64,000 bases of DNA, from the NCBI GenBank assembly GCA_963580455.1, contig OY756958.1:24812501-24876500 (forward strand), given 5' to 3'. A program made the position numbers and the translations under genes. The notes beneath the pieces were generated by a model. It worked only from the letters and a program-made list of their open reading frames with translations, did not search any database and was not told where the DNA came from. This DNA is from Euonymus europaeus. Its lineage: Eukaryota > Streptophyta > Magnoliopsida > Celastrales > Celastraceae. The first letter of the stretch is position 1. Every line of letters begins with the position of its first letter. Below, one piece after another: positions 36,823-49,523 of this stretch.

Positions 36823-39165
36823 TCAAATCTCTACAGTACAAGATCTCCTATTATGATTAGCAAAACAACCACATCTGCCACACCTAATTCTCTTGGAAAT
36901 AACCTCTCCACGTGAAAGAATCCTTTTCTTCCTTGGCCTACCAGGCTGCTTCTTACACAAAGGAGGGAGCACAACATGATTTACAAGTCTAAAATCTGGC
37001 TTGCAAAAAGTTGAGACAGGGCAAATAGGAATGAAGTAACTCAGGATATAAGATTGAGCATGAAAATAGCTGTCTACAAAATCAAAAGGCTTATCAGTGC
37101 TCCTATGTAAAGCTGCTATGGCATGTGAACATGGAAAACCATTGTGTTGCCAATGACCGCAAGAGCATGTATGTAAAGAAATATCAACCACCATAGAAGG
37201 ATGCGAATGAACCTCAAAAATATGATCACTGGATGAACTCACAACCTAAGCACAACTCTCTTTCAAGCCAATGTTATATCTTTTCTCCATTTCAGTACAC
37301 AACACCGATGTCCACTTCAAGGCAGCAGCTTTCCTACTAGACATTTGATTCATAAGCATCAATCTAATTCGATCAATCAAATCAGTGATTGGTAAATGGC
37401 GATAATCTCGAATTTGAGAGTTAAATGACTCAGCAGCATTGGAACACATCTCTCCATAACGCATACCCATAAAATAAGCATTACTCCAATTCTCAAAAGG
37501 AATATCATTCAGAAAATCCTCTACTCTTCTCCCGCCCTCATTCTTCAAATCCACTAACTTCATATGAAACAGCTCCTTTGTTGGCGCATAGGCACATTCA
37601 CGAAACTTATAAACCACCCTCTCCCTAAATACATTGGTCGAACCCCTCAGCTTATCCTTCAAATTATTTTTTAGATGCTGGAGGCAAAATGAATGAAAAC
37701 CAGATGGAAAAACTTTCTTCACCCCTGCAATCAGGCCTTTATTTTGGTCAGAAATGAAAGTAATAACACGGTCCGACCAAACTGCAGCCAATTTTTCAAG
37801 AAACCATGACCAATTTTCCATATCCTCAGAGCGAACAATTGCAAATGCAACAGGAAACAGTCCTACAAAAAAAAATAAAGAAGGGAATCAACTCATAATC
37901 AAAAATCCACTGAAACATACAGAAATCCTCTGAAAACTGCACAAAACAGATTCAAAATGATGACTACTTTGTAAAAAAAGATTAAAAACTTAATAAATAT
38001 AGGAAAAATTATAAAAAACATAAAAAGTACACAATTTAAATAATTTGATGTAAGAAATGAATTACTAACCTTGGTTGCCATCTTTAATGGTAGCAACTAG
38101 AAGGTTACCCTTATACTTGCATTTCAAAAATGTACCATCCAAAAATAGCATTGGACGACAGTAGTTAAAGCCCTTGCAACATGCACCAAATGCAATAAAA
38201 CACCTCTGAAATTGTCCAGTAACACGGTCACAATCAATAGAAAAATGACTTGTCGGATCCATACGAGCTGCTTGGTCAAAATACCAACGCAATTGATCAA
38301 ATGATGAAGCAATATCTCCAAAAATTTCCTTCTTAGCTTTTTCGACAGCAGACCAAGCAACATGATAACTAATTTCAAGACCGTAATTTGTCTTAAAATC
38401 ATGAACAACATCAATCGGACGTATTAAAGGCTTTCCACGAACTTGTTCAAATATTAGTTTAGAAACAACTTCAGAACTCATCCTTGAATTTTTAGATGTC
38501 CTCACAACAACACCACATGTATGAACATTATTCAAAGTCCTAATATATACATATCCATTTGACTTATCAACCGATGCATAAATCCGCCACAAGCACCCTT
38601 TTGATTCTTTAAAACTACATTTTGCAGTGACCCTCTCCTTATCATTCTTGACATATTCATACTTGAAACCAACCTCAACTGCATACTTTGCTAAAGTATT
38701 ACGGAATCCAGAAATGCCATCTTCAAAAGCTTGACCAACCTCCCTAATTGCATTAGCCCAACTAGAACCTAACAAATCCATCTCATGATGCCCACAAAAC
38801 TTCAAAAGTAAGTCATTCTCATTAGGCACTGGATATTGTAAATCAATCATTGAATTTGCATGTATAATTTCAGAACTTGCTGTCTCTTCAAGTAACAATG
38901 GACCACTAGCATTAACAACAACCTCAACACGATCCAAACCACTAGGACGAACCAAATATAACATATTCTGCATATCCTCATCATTCTCCATGATACAACC
39001 AGTATGACCTGGTATAGAATATGAAAATTTCACAATGGAATGAGATAACTCAAACCACTTTTGACGTACAAATTCAACCAACAAATCATACGAAAAAGGT
39101 TCTGGAAGCCTCTTAATGGTAGTTTGATTGCCATATTTACAAATGAATAGGATCACTTCAGACAT
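36823..39165 (-). pseudogene. MURA-type MULE transposase with SWIM finger, one in-frame stop
   Basis: Two exons, 39165-38070 and 37862-36823, join in phase and span 711 codons plus the stop. The N-terminus (MSEVILFICKYG) resembles a PB1-like fold. A MuDR DNA-binding region follows (TAKCSFKESKGCLWRIYAS ... HTC). The catalytic MULE/DDE core includes FLDGTFLKCKYKG and, after the intron, GLFPVAFAIVRSED, then FISDQNKGLIAGV. A SWIM finger reads CSCGHWQHNGFPCSH, and a terminal Cys/His knuckle reads CGRCGCFANHNRRSC. A single TAG at 37246-37248 lies in frame between the core (...GLKESCA) and the SWIM part (VVSSSSDHIFEV). The rest is uninterrupted, so inactivation is recent or depends on that one stop. 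It would bind element ends and excise DNA in the nucleus. Confidence 0.92.
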
Positions 39166-40216
39166 AGCAAAACCTATAAATGAGAAAATTCATTGTAAAA
39201 TCAAAATCAGAAAATATATAAATATAAAATCCTCTGAAACTAAAAAAACAGAGGAAATAAGTAACAGTAGCAATTCCATAAACCATACACAAATCAAACA
39301 GAAAGAGATAACAAAAATCATTAACTAATACTAAAACGAAATAAAATTCATCATTAATGATAACATAAAGTTAACTAACATAATAAGTGAACTAACATAA
39401 ATCATGAACAAAATCATTTGAATTAAACATAAAAATACTCTTAGATCTAAAAAAATAATCCAGAAATAACAAATCAAAACATGTAATGAAAAATTAAGAT
39501 AAATCGAAACTCAAAAAACAATAATCAACAAAAATCCTCTGAAACAGTAACAACAAAACCATTTCATTAAACATATTAAAAAAATACTCCTAGGACTACG
39601 AAAATACTCCAGAAACAAAAATTGAAGACATTAAATGATAAATTATGAAAGCTTCAAACTCAAAAGCTCATAATGAAAACAATCCTCTAAAATAGTATCA
39701 ACAAAATCATTTGAATTAAACATAAAGAATACTCCTAGATCTAAGAAAATACTCTAGAAAAAACAAATCAAAACATCGAATGGTAAATTCAGATAGTTCG
39801 AAGCTGAAAAACTCATGATCAACAAAAATCCTCTAAAAAAGTAACTGAAAATGAGATGCAATCAACAGCTGTAATCGAATGAATAAAATCTTATTATTAC
39901 CTATTTCAACCAAAGAATCAATCAGAAGTTATAGTCGAACAAAATCGAAAGTGTGATAATGATTTTTTTTGAATGAAGAAACGTAAGCTCGGGAGGCTAA
40001 GCTTCACGTGAATAGTATCAGTTCCAAAAACTGAAATCTGTTAATTAGGTATAAGTAAGGGCAAATTTGTCATACTATTAAATGAAATATTAGGTTTGTC
40101 CTTATTGGGTTAAAACACAAAAACTTAAGGATGTATTGGGCCACCAAAAGTATTAAAATACTTTATGGAATAAGAAGCCCATATAAAGGACTTTTCACCA
40201 AAAAAACCTAAACTTT

Positions 40217-40830
40217 AAATGTAATTTTAAGTTATATTTAATACAAAATTTAATCGTTAAAATAATACATTTTTAGTCATTTTGTAAAAAGATATTATTA
40301 TTAAAATCTAAAAAAATAAAGTATTATATTTTTGTATAAAAATGGCTGCCTATTCAATCATTCTCATTATTCATACCAGTACTAATTTATATAAGTATTT
40401 GTTTATTTATATATTTTTAATTACCTTTTTAACAGTACACCTCCATCAAACACGTGCTAAACGGTGCTTATAATGTAATTGGTGAGTGCATTAAAGGCAA
40501 GTACCTATCCTACTAACTAGTAACTACTTAAATTAGTGAAGTGAGACCTGATGAAGACCGAGTTGTCTAGTCCCTTCTTTATCTTTCATGACCCAAGTGA
40601 TGTATTCCATTACATACATGCTCTAGATCCAATTCATTTTTCTTTATTATTACCACGAAATCGATTTTTTAACTGTCAGAAAATTAATAAATGAAGGGTT
40701 TATGTTAGAAATGAATGAGGTTAGCAGTTAGAACCGAAAGTGTTCTACCTCAAACAAGAAGGAAAAAAAAAAGAGTTAAGTTTTTACCATTCCAATTTGG
40801 GTAAACATTACATTACCTCATTTATTGAAG
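40217..40830. other. Short intergenic spacer
   Basis: AT-rich spacer between the large MULE and the long-inverted-repeat element. No gene or repeat was recognised. Its last nine bases (TTATTGAAG, 40822-40830) are the left target duplication of the next element. Confidence 0.6.
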
Positions 40831-41906
40831 GGGAGAGAGTATTTAAACCCCTATAATTGGCAACTAAATCCCCTTTAATTTTTTATTAATTTTTTTATCT
40901 CAAAATCAGTGCTTTAATGTTATTTTATTAAGATTTAGATTAATTTTTTAAAATACCTATTATGCCCTTATCTATTAGTAACCATACCCCCATTTTTAGT
41001 AACCTTACCCCCATACCCACAAAATAATTTTTTTATTCTAATATATGTTTTAGAAAATTTATTTTAATTCTTAGATTTTTTTTTTCAATATATGCTGTAA
41101 AAAAAAATTAAGTTTATTTTGTTTGTATTATATAATATTTGTTAATTTTTTTTTCTACTAAGATATCATTTTGCGCAAATCATTAGTGTTTTTTCTGCAT
41201 TTTTTATTATTATTACTGAATTTTTCCTTTGTATTCCACTATGTTTTTTTACTTTATTTTTTTCTTCTAATTATGATCAAAACCATTATTTTATTGTAAG
41301 ATATAAAATTTATTTTCATTCGTAAAGTATTATTTATTATTTAAAAATAATAAATAAAACTTTGCTTGTTTACAAACTTAACTTATCTGATAAAAGAAGC
41401 ACACATGTATTATTCATTATAGAATTACAAACTTATCTAACAAAAGAAGCACACATGTGGATCACAATTCAATAATAATTGAAAAACAAAAAAAAATACA
41501 GGAAAAAATTTAGTAATAATAAAAAAATGCAGAAAAAAACACTAATAATTTGCGCAAAATGATATTTTAGTAGGAAAAAAAATTAACAAATATTATATAA
41601 TACAAACAAAATAAATTTAAATATTTTCTTTTTTTACAGCATATATTGAAAAAAAGAATAATCTAAGAATTAAAATAAATTTTCTAAAACATATATTAGA
41701 ATAAAAAAATTATTTTGTGGGTATGAGGGTAAGATTATTAAAAATGGGGCTATGATTACTAATAGATAAGGACATAATAGATATTTAAAAAAATTAATCT
41801 AATCTTCATAAAATAACATTAAGACACTGATTTTTAAGATAAAAAAATTAATAAAAAATTAAAGAGAAATTTGGTTATCAATTATGGAGATTAAATACTC
41901 TCTCCC
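40831..41906. mobile_element. Long-inverted-repeat (foldback) MULE-type element
   Basis: This 1,076-bp element is almost entirely two inverted arms of roughly 500 bp. It starts GGGAGAGAGTATTTAA and ends TTAAATACTCTCTCCC. Arm words such as TCTAATATATGTTTTAGAAA and ATTTTGCGCAAAT recur in reverse complement. A perfect 9-bp duplication, TTATTGAAG, flanks it (40822-40830 and 41907-41915), the hallmark of Mutator-superfamily insertion. The loop (about 41380-41455) carries a small direct repeat including AAAGAAGCACACATGT. It has no coding capacity. A transcript would fold into a long hairpin. It sits about 220 bp upstream of the ALDH3 start codon. Confidence 0.9.
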
Positions 41907-42134
41907 TTATTGAAGAGAGCGACGAAGCAAGATTTTGAGTTGGTTGGAGCCATTTAATGCCTATATCAAGCAATGAAGCAAGACACTCGATCTATCATCT
42001 TTCATACGGGTAGAGGTTGGTGGTGGCATTTAGTCATCATGAATATCTGGTAAAGGATACAAATTGTCCAAGAAACCCAAATTTGTATTGCTGGCTCCGA
42101 AAGAGAAAAGAACAGGAAAGGAAAGGAAGCAATA

Positions 42135-44518
<2,384 letters not shown>

Positions 44519-44897
44519 CAATATCTGTAATCAGTCGCAGAAAAGTAAGTATGAGGAGACTCATGGAATGATTTCAGACTGCAGTTTCATCAGACTGGTT
44601 TTAACTTGCAGAAGTATTTATATGTTTTATTCGTATGAATTTGGTTTTTTTATCATCCAATAGTTATTTCCCACGTGAATTTATTATTAATCAATTATTA
44701 AGGATGAGAGAAAATATAAAAGCCCCACAATAATGCATAATCGATGGATCTTGGGCTTCATATTAGCCGAATAATAAGGCCCAAATAATGTATGGGTAAA
44801 ATTGGGCCTGGCCTACTTAGTGTACGGATTCCCGTTCTGTGCTAGGTGTAGGGCCGGTAGGGGTGCCACCCAGGATCTCTAAAAACGTCGAAAACCC

Positions 44898-45063
44898 AAA
44901 TTCGCAAGCTGATCCTAAGTAATCGTTGTTGTTCATTGGATTCCGGAGGAACTACTTCGTTAGGATTGGGGAATTGCTGCGATTCTTCCTGAATAGCCTG
45001 GATTCTCCCGTCGACAGTTTCTTTGAAAGTCTTACTGAAACTCTTCCGACTGAATATGAGACT
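44898..45063 (-). pseudogene. Nuclear copy of mitochondrial atp4 (orf25) fragment
   Basis: On the minus strand the sequence reads IFSRKSFSKTFKETVDGRIQ, then AIQEESQQFPNPNEVV, then PPESNEQQRLLRISLRI. This is the internal part of plant mitochondrial ATP synthase subunit 4 (b subunit, also called orf25). Homology starts and stops abruptly within the gene, with no start codon and no nuclear targeting presequence, so this is a NUMT, not a transferred functional gene. The neighbouring T-loop-like word GGTTCGAATCC (minus strand, near 45105) might be more organellar DNA, but no complete tRNA can be drawn. Confidence 0.85.
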
Positions 45064-45222
45064 CTCCTATTCCGGAGAAAGAAAAAGAAAGAGCCCTTAT
45101 TCGGATTCGAACCGATTAAGCCTATTTCTTAGGGCTTCAAGAGCGTGACTCTCTTTATATAAAAAAATTTTCAGTCTAGTTTGCCACAAGGCATGCAAGC
45201 GAGGCCTATGTGGAATCAAGCT

Positions 45223-45500
45223 AGCATCTCCAATGGCGTTCTCTCTAAATTTTTAAACGCAGTCTCACTTCTATTACAGTAAAATACGACTCTCAATACA
45301 GTCATATCAATAAAACATATATTTCAATATAATTTTTTTTTAATTTTTATTCACAAACACTCTAAATATCAAACATGAACACCATTTTTTTTATATTTTT
45401 CTATCATTTTACACACTTTTCAATATAATTTTTTAAAATCACTCTCTGCACACTCCAAAATTTCCAGAATCACTTTTAAATGCCACATTGAAGTTGCTCT
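45223..45500. mobile_element. MITE family 2, copy 1
   Basis: The ends are imperfect inverted repeats: AGCATCTCCAATGGC at the left, CACATTGAAGTTGCTCT at the right. The body (AATACAGTCATATCAA, AACACTCTAAATATCAAACA, GCACACTCCAAAATTTCCAG) recurs at 61780-62044. Confidence 0.75.
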
Positions 45501-46156
45501 AAACATCAGAAATTTTTAGGATCGCTGAGTATCACCACCCCAATAGTGTGCAAAGCGAAACGAAGGAGGATAGAACTACGTCGTCGGAGTTAGCTCAGGC
45601 CTCGAATTCAGTCTCGGCTTTCGTCATCTTTTCCAAATCATACTGTCCGTAAGTCTCTATCTACCTCCGTGAGCTGTGCCTTTTGACGTGTGATGGTAAG
45701 GAATGACCATGCTCTTTCAAATTGAAGTGGTGTTATTGCTACTAGTGCGCCTTCTGGAGTTAGGAATGGGAAACGTTACGATTTAAGCTCCATTTTATAC
45801 AAGGAGTGCTAAAGTAACTGTAGAAGTAATAGTTGAGTTACATGTAAATAGTTGAACACGAATATGGATATGATGAAAATTTTAGTACTCGTTTTGGAGA
45901 AGTGAAGGTTGAAGAACTTTTAGTTTCGGATTTTGTATTGTATAGCCTGCATGTGGTTTTGCATTTGAACTAATACTTGGGTTTTTTACTAACTTGGGTT
46001 TTCTGAGTCAAAAGAAAAGGCAATGCCAAAAGCCATTCTTCTTGAGTTTTGTGTTGGTGAAGTTGGCATGTTACATTGCTATAACTTGGGTTGCTAAGTT
46101 TTGCATTTTGAATAAAACACATGTTTTAGAAAATCAGGTTATTCACAGAAACATCA

Positions 46157-49100
46157 TCATGAAGAAGCTGCATATGTTTCTGGTCTCCAGTTTCCTTTTT
46201 GTGCGCTCAGTATTCCTTCCTGGTCTTTTGAAAAGGTCAGGTGAACCTCCCAATGCAAAGACTTCAAGAAGTTCTGAACTTCCCCGATTGCATTGGCCTC
46301 ATCTCTGACGATCAATTTACCTCCAGGTCTTACGATTCTGTCAACCTCAGCCATCATAGGGGCAAGGTCACACCTGCAAAACCAGAATTACTCGGAACAA
46401 TCATCGACAATGGAGAAGGAAATGAATTAATGGTATGCTGCTTACAATTCTTTCTTCCTCTTACCTCTTTTTCAGCTTGGAGAAAAGATGATCGGCATGC
46501 AGGAGATCATAAGTTCGAGGATATGTACTGAAGGATTCGCACCAATCATGGTATATTCCAAACAAGCCCCTCTCATATATTATAGGAAGTGTATCCGGAG
46601 AGTCGACGTTCACCACATTAAAGACCCACACCTTGAGGTCCTTCAGAGCCGATGCAAATCTGCATGCATAAATCTGCATTATTTACATATGCCCGGTAGT
46701 AGAGGGAAGGAAGATTAGTTGTATGTAATTACCCTCCATAGACAGCCCTCATGTCCATAACATTTCTCACACTAGACCAACTGATGCCCATTTCATTCAT
46801 GTACAAGTTGGTGACAACTCGCTTCCAGTGCTCATAATCTGTTGCAAAATCCAGAGGAGTCGGTTTCCCGTAAATCCCCATCTGGGAGCTATTGAGCCAG
46901 TAAGGTGGTGTCTGCAGCCTCTGCGGCCAACTCTCTGGCCATGTGGTCCCTCTCTCGTTCACATCAACAGGTACTCGATGCATGCACGCCTGCATAGGTA
47001 CGTACCTGAAAAAAATAAATGCCGAGCCATTAAAAAGATGTAGTTTTCTTGCTTGTGAATGTTGACATAAAAACAAAACCTACCAGGATGCATTCGGATC
47101 ATCATCAGTTTTACACAATGGAGGGCTCTTATGCTTTCTCTTTTCGTAACATTCATTCGTGGTAGGTTTTCTGTAGATGGCAGCACCTATAGAATTCAAC
47201 TTGTCTTTCTGTATGGTTACGAGCTCCCAACACATGGACTTCGTCAATGTTGACATTGCTACAATGATAACCGCATCTCAGCTCAACGAAATTCAAAATT
47301 TAAGTTGGAGGAAGTCAATTGGTAAACCTTCTAGTGTGTGTGATCTTACCGTTCCATATTTCCACATCTTCTTCAAGTTTCTGGTACACAGGAGTAGCTG
47401 ACCATACAAAGTAACCTCCAGGTCTCAGAACTCGGTTCAGCTCCAACAGTAGCATGCCACCTAAGCAAAAAGGTTGAGATTTTGTCAAGTGTGCAGAACC
47501 AGTTAGCAATTAAAAAAAATAAGTGAAACTCTAGGACCTTCTGCGTGCCAAGGGACTCTGCACCGTGCACAATGAACAAGATCAAAGACTCTGCTCGGGA
47601 ATGGCAAGCGCTTGGAGCCCATGACAGCAGAGATTGCAGGTATGCCTCTTTCGAGTGCAAACTGAACTTGTGCTTCGTGTTCATCCTTTGGTGCAAAAGA
47701 CATTGTAATGACATTTCTGTCGAAGAGGAAACCACCAAAGCTTGCAACTCCACAACCAACGTCCAATATTACCCGAGTGTGCTTGCCCCATGCAATGTTA
47801 GGAACTGCCTGCGGCCGTTCACAGTGATAGTCAAATTGAAACCCAATCGAGAGACATTGGTGGATCATGATCATTACGAGATACGACGTTTACATATAAT
47901 CATACATACCTGTTGAACAAAATCAATGTAGTGGAGAGCTCCATGTATGAACTGGGTCCCACCTCCTGGGAATGTCAAGAACTCGCCTGTCACCTTAACC
48001 CAGTTTTGGTGGCCTTTGACCTCGGCCAGCTTTGTGTGAGGCACATTGTGATACCATATCTACCAGGCCATGCAAAAGGCAATTTTACGTCTTAATCAAT
48101 TACAAGATCGACGGTTTAAATTCAATATTATTCTCACCTTGTCGCGGCTATGTGGCCAGGGAATGGGCGTTTTGTAATTCTGGGGAGGTGGGACCAGGCA
48201 AGTGGGTCCCGGTTCAGGGCAATGCCTCTCACGATGCTCGAAGTGCCTAGTGGTGCGGAGCTGCTTGATGGCCTTCTCGTTGTCCAAACATGGTATATAG
48301 TCAGTACCTGCAGTGACATTACATAGTTGCCACGTGTACCTGTTGGTGTTGTCCTGACCGTCCGATTCATCCTTTCGCCTTTCCTTCTGGATCTCAGACT
48401 CGCTCGCCTGCGTTGACCATGACTTTTTTGACTCCTTTGACTCTTTTGGAATCCCGGATGCCCCACCACCCGGGAATGACCCACCCGAGTTCGACACCGC
48501 GGCATGATCCCCCTGAATTGTCGATTCCGGTTTAATTTCCTGAATTGAATCGCTCCTGTTCTCTTGACTGTCAGTTTGGATTTTTGTATGAGATTCTTTG
48601 TCATCTGTTGATCCCTCGTTTTGTTCTATTCCTGAGCTGGTCTTGTCTTCGAACTTTGTTTCTGATGGTTCATGTTGCTGGCCTTCTTGGTCAGAATTCC
48701 CGACTACGGGCTTCTCCGCTTCACTCTGTTGAAGATTCTCTGTACTTGGAATCTGAGTTTTAGGTTGTTCTTGTTGATTTTGATCATCTGTAACTTGGTC
48801 GTTCTGATCAGACGGCTGAGCATTTTCATGGGATTCACTTTCTTGCTGTGGCTGTCCTTGACGTCGATCATCATTTGACATTTGATTTTGAGGCTGTGAA
48901 GTTTCACTGGTTTGATCTGGTACCTCATTTTGCTCTTGAATCTTGTCATTGCTTTCTTCGTTTTTGCTTTCTTGAATTTCTTCTTGTTTCTGAGTCGATG
49001 TGCTTTCTTCAGATACCTGATTCTCATTTTCTGTCTGCTTCCCCTGCTCCTCTGTGGATTCTTTTCCCTTTAATCCGAGTGGGTTCTCATCAACGACTGA

Positions 49101-49523
49101 ACCTTGACCACCACCATCCCCTGTTTTGTCATTGTCGCTGTTACTTTCTTCTGCCTTTGTACTTGTTTCAGACTCTGCTTTCTGTTCTTCAGTCTGCTTT
49201 TGCTTCTCATCGGATTTCACTGCATCTTCAGGAAGATCGCCTTGACTGTCTTCGTAGACCGGTGTGACCTTCTTGTCATTCCCTTCGTTAGTTTGTTGGG
49301 CCTCATTGGAGGAAGAGACTTCTTCTTGGGCAACATTTGAGGAAGAGAGTTCAGCTCTGGCGTCTGCGTTGACGGCATTTCGGGCTGTGGTTTGAGGAGG
49401 TACGACGGAGTTGGAGGTAAGCATCCACACTCCAATAACACACAATGCGATAAACACTATGGTGGTTACTGTCGATGCGTAGGAAGAAGAGGATTGACGT
49501 TGTTTAGTGCGTGACTTTGGCAT
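46157..49523 (-). CDS. PMT27: Probable Golgi methyltransferase PMT27 (DUF248 / QUA2-like family)
   Basis: Eight exons join in phase: 49523-48138, 48059-47910, 47808-47538, 47460-47350, 47258-47084, 47005-46733, 46659-46465 and 46373-46157. The product has 925 residues. It is a type-II membrane protein with a short basic N-terminus, a membrane segment at about residues 19-36 ([18 protein letters not shown]) and a long E/Q/S/N-rich stem to about residue 390. The conserved lumenal methyltransferase follows: [30 protein letters not shown], the SAM motif [54 protein letters not shown] and KLIVRDE. The family is thought to methylate pectic or other wall polysaccharides in the Golgi. The start [20 protein letters not shown] and the end [12 protein letters not shown] match PMT27 best. 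It appears intact, and the acidic stem is long for the family. Confidence 0.95.

Larger units (their letters stand above)
29881..39540 (+). repeat. Dispersed CCTCTGAA motif array inside the MULE
   Basis: By eye I count about 25 exact CCTCTGAA words in the element's introns and intergenic parts, mostly as ATTTCCTCTGAATC or ATCCTCTGAAAC. Many one-mismatch forms occur as well (ACTCTGAA, CCTTTGAA, CCTCTAAA). The densest clusters are 30090-31150 and 34078-34190. All exact copies lie on the plus strand. Only one exact copy falls in an exon (near 38203, in the transposase gene). The flanks outside the element show no such density. Confidence 0.85.
29536..40216. mobile_element. Mutator-like element with Ulp1 and MURA genes (~10.7 kb)
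   Basis: Two convergent genes, a Ulp1-domain gene (plus) and a MURA transposase (minus), are bracketed by weakly similar inverted ends. The left end runs from AAACTTTAGG at 29536. The right end, read inward from 40216, starts AAAGTTTAGG. Further shared words in the same order are GTCCTT, TATTCC and CAATA...TCC over about 90 bp. The TIRs are thus degenerate, and no 9-bp target duplication could be confirmed. Ulp1-carrying MULEs are known in plants (Kaonashi and VANDAL-type). The non-coding parts are littered with CCTCTGAA words, and the centre holds a telomere-like array. Both genes carry one in-frame stop, so the copy is probably defective but recently so. Exact borders are approximate. Confidence 0.85.
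44519..46156. other. Spacer between convergent ALDH3F1 and PMT27 genes
   Basis: Contains the atp4 mitochondrial fragment (44898-45063) and a MITE (45223-45500). Around 45545-45660 there is a GC-richer stretch ending in GTAAGTCTC, which could be a non-coding first exon, but no coding partner was found. Confidence 0.5.

Noticed and set aside
45095..45125. tRNA-like B box (GGTTCGAATCC on the minus strand)
   Set aside because: No acceptor, D or anticodon arms can be folded around it and the T-stem does not pair fully; at most a fragment of organellar DNA.
44926..45132. 68-codon plus-strand frame in a short spacer
   Set aside because: It is the antisense of the atp4 mitochondrial fragment, whose minus-strand translation is recognisable; the plus frame has no family match.
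48848..49267. 139-codon plus-strand frame
   Set aside because: Antisense shadow of the Gln/Glu-rich stem of PMT27.
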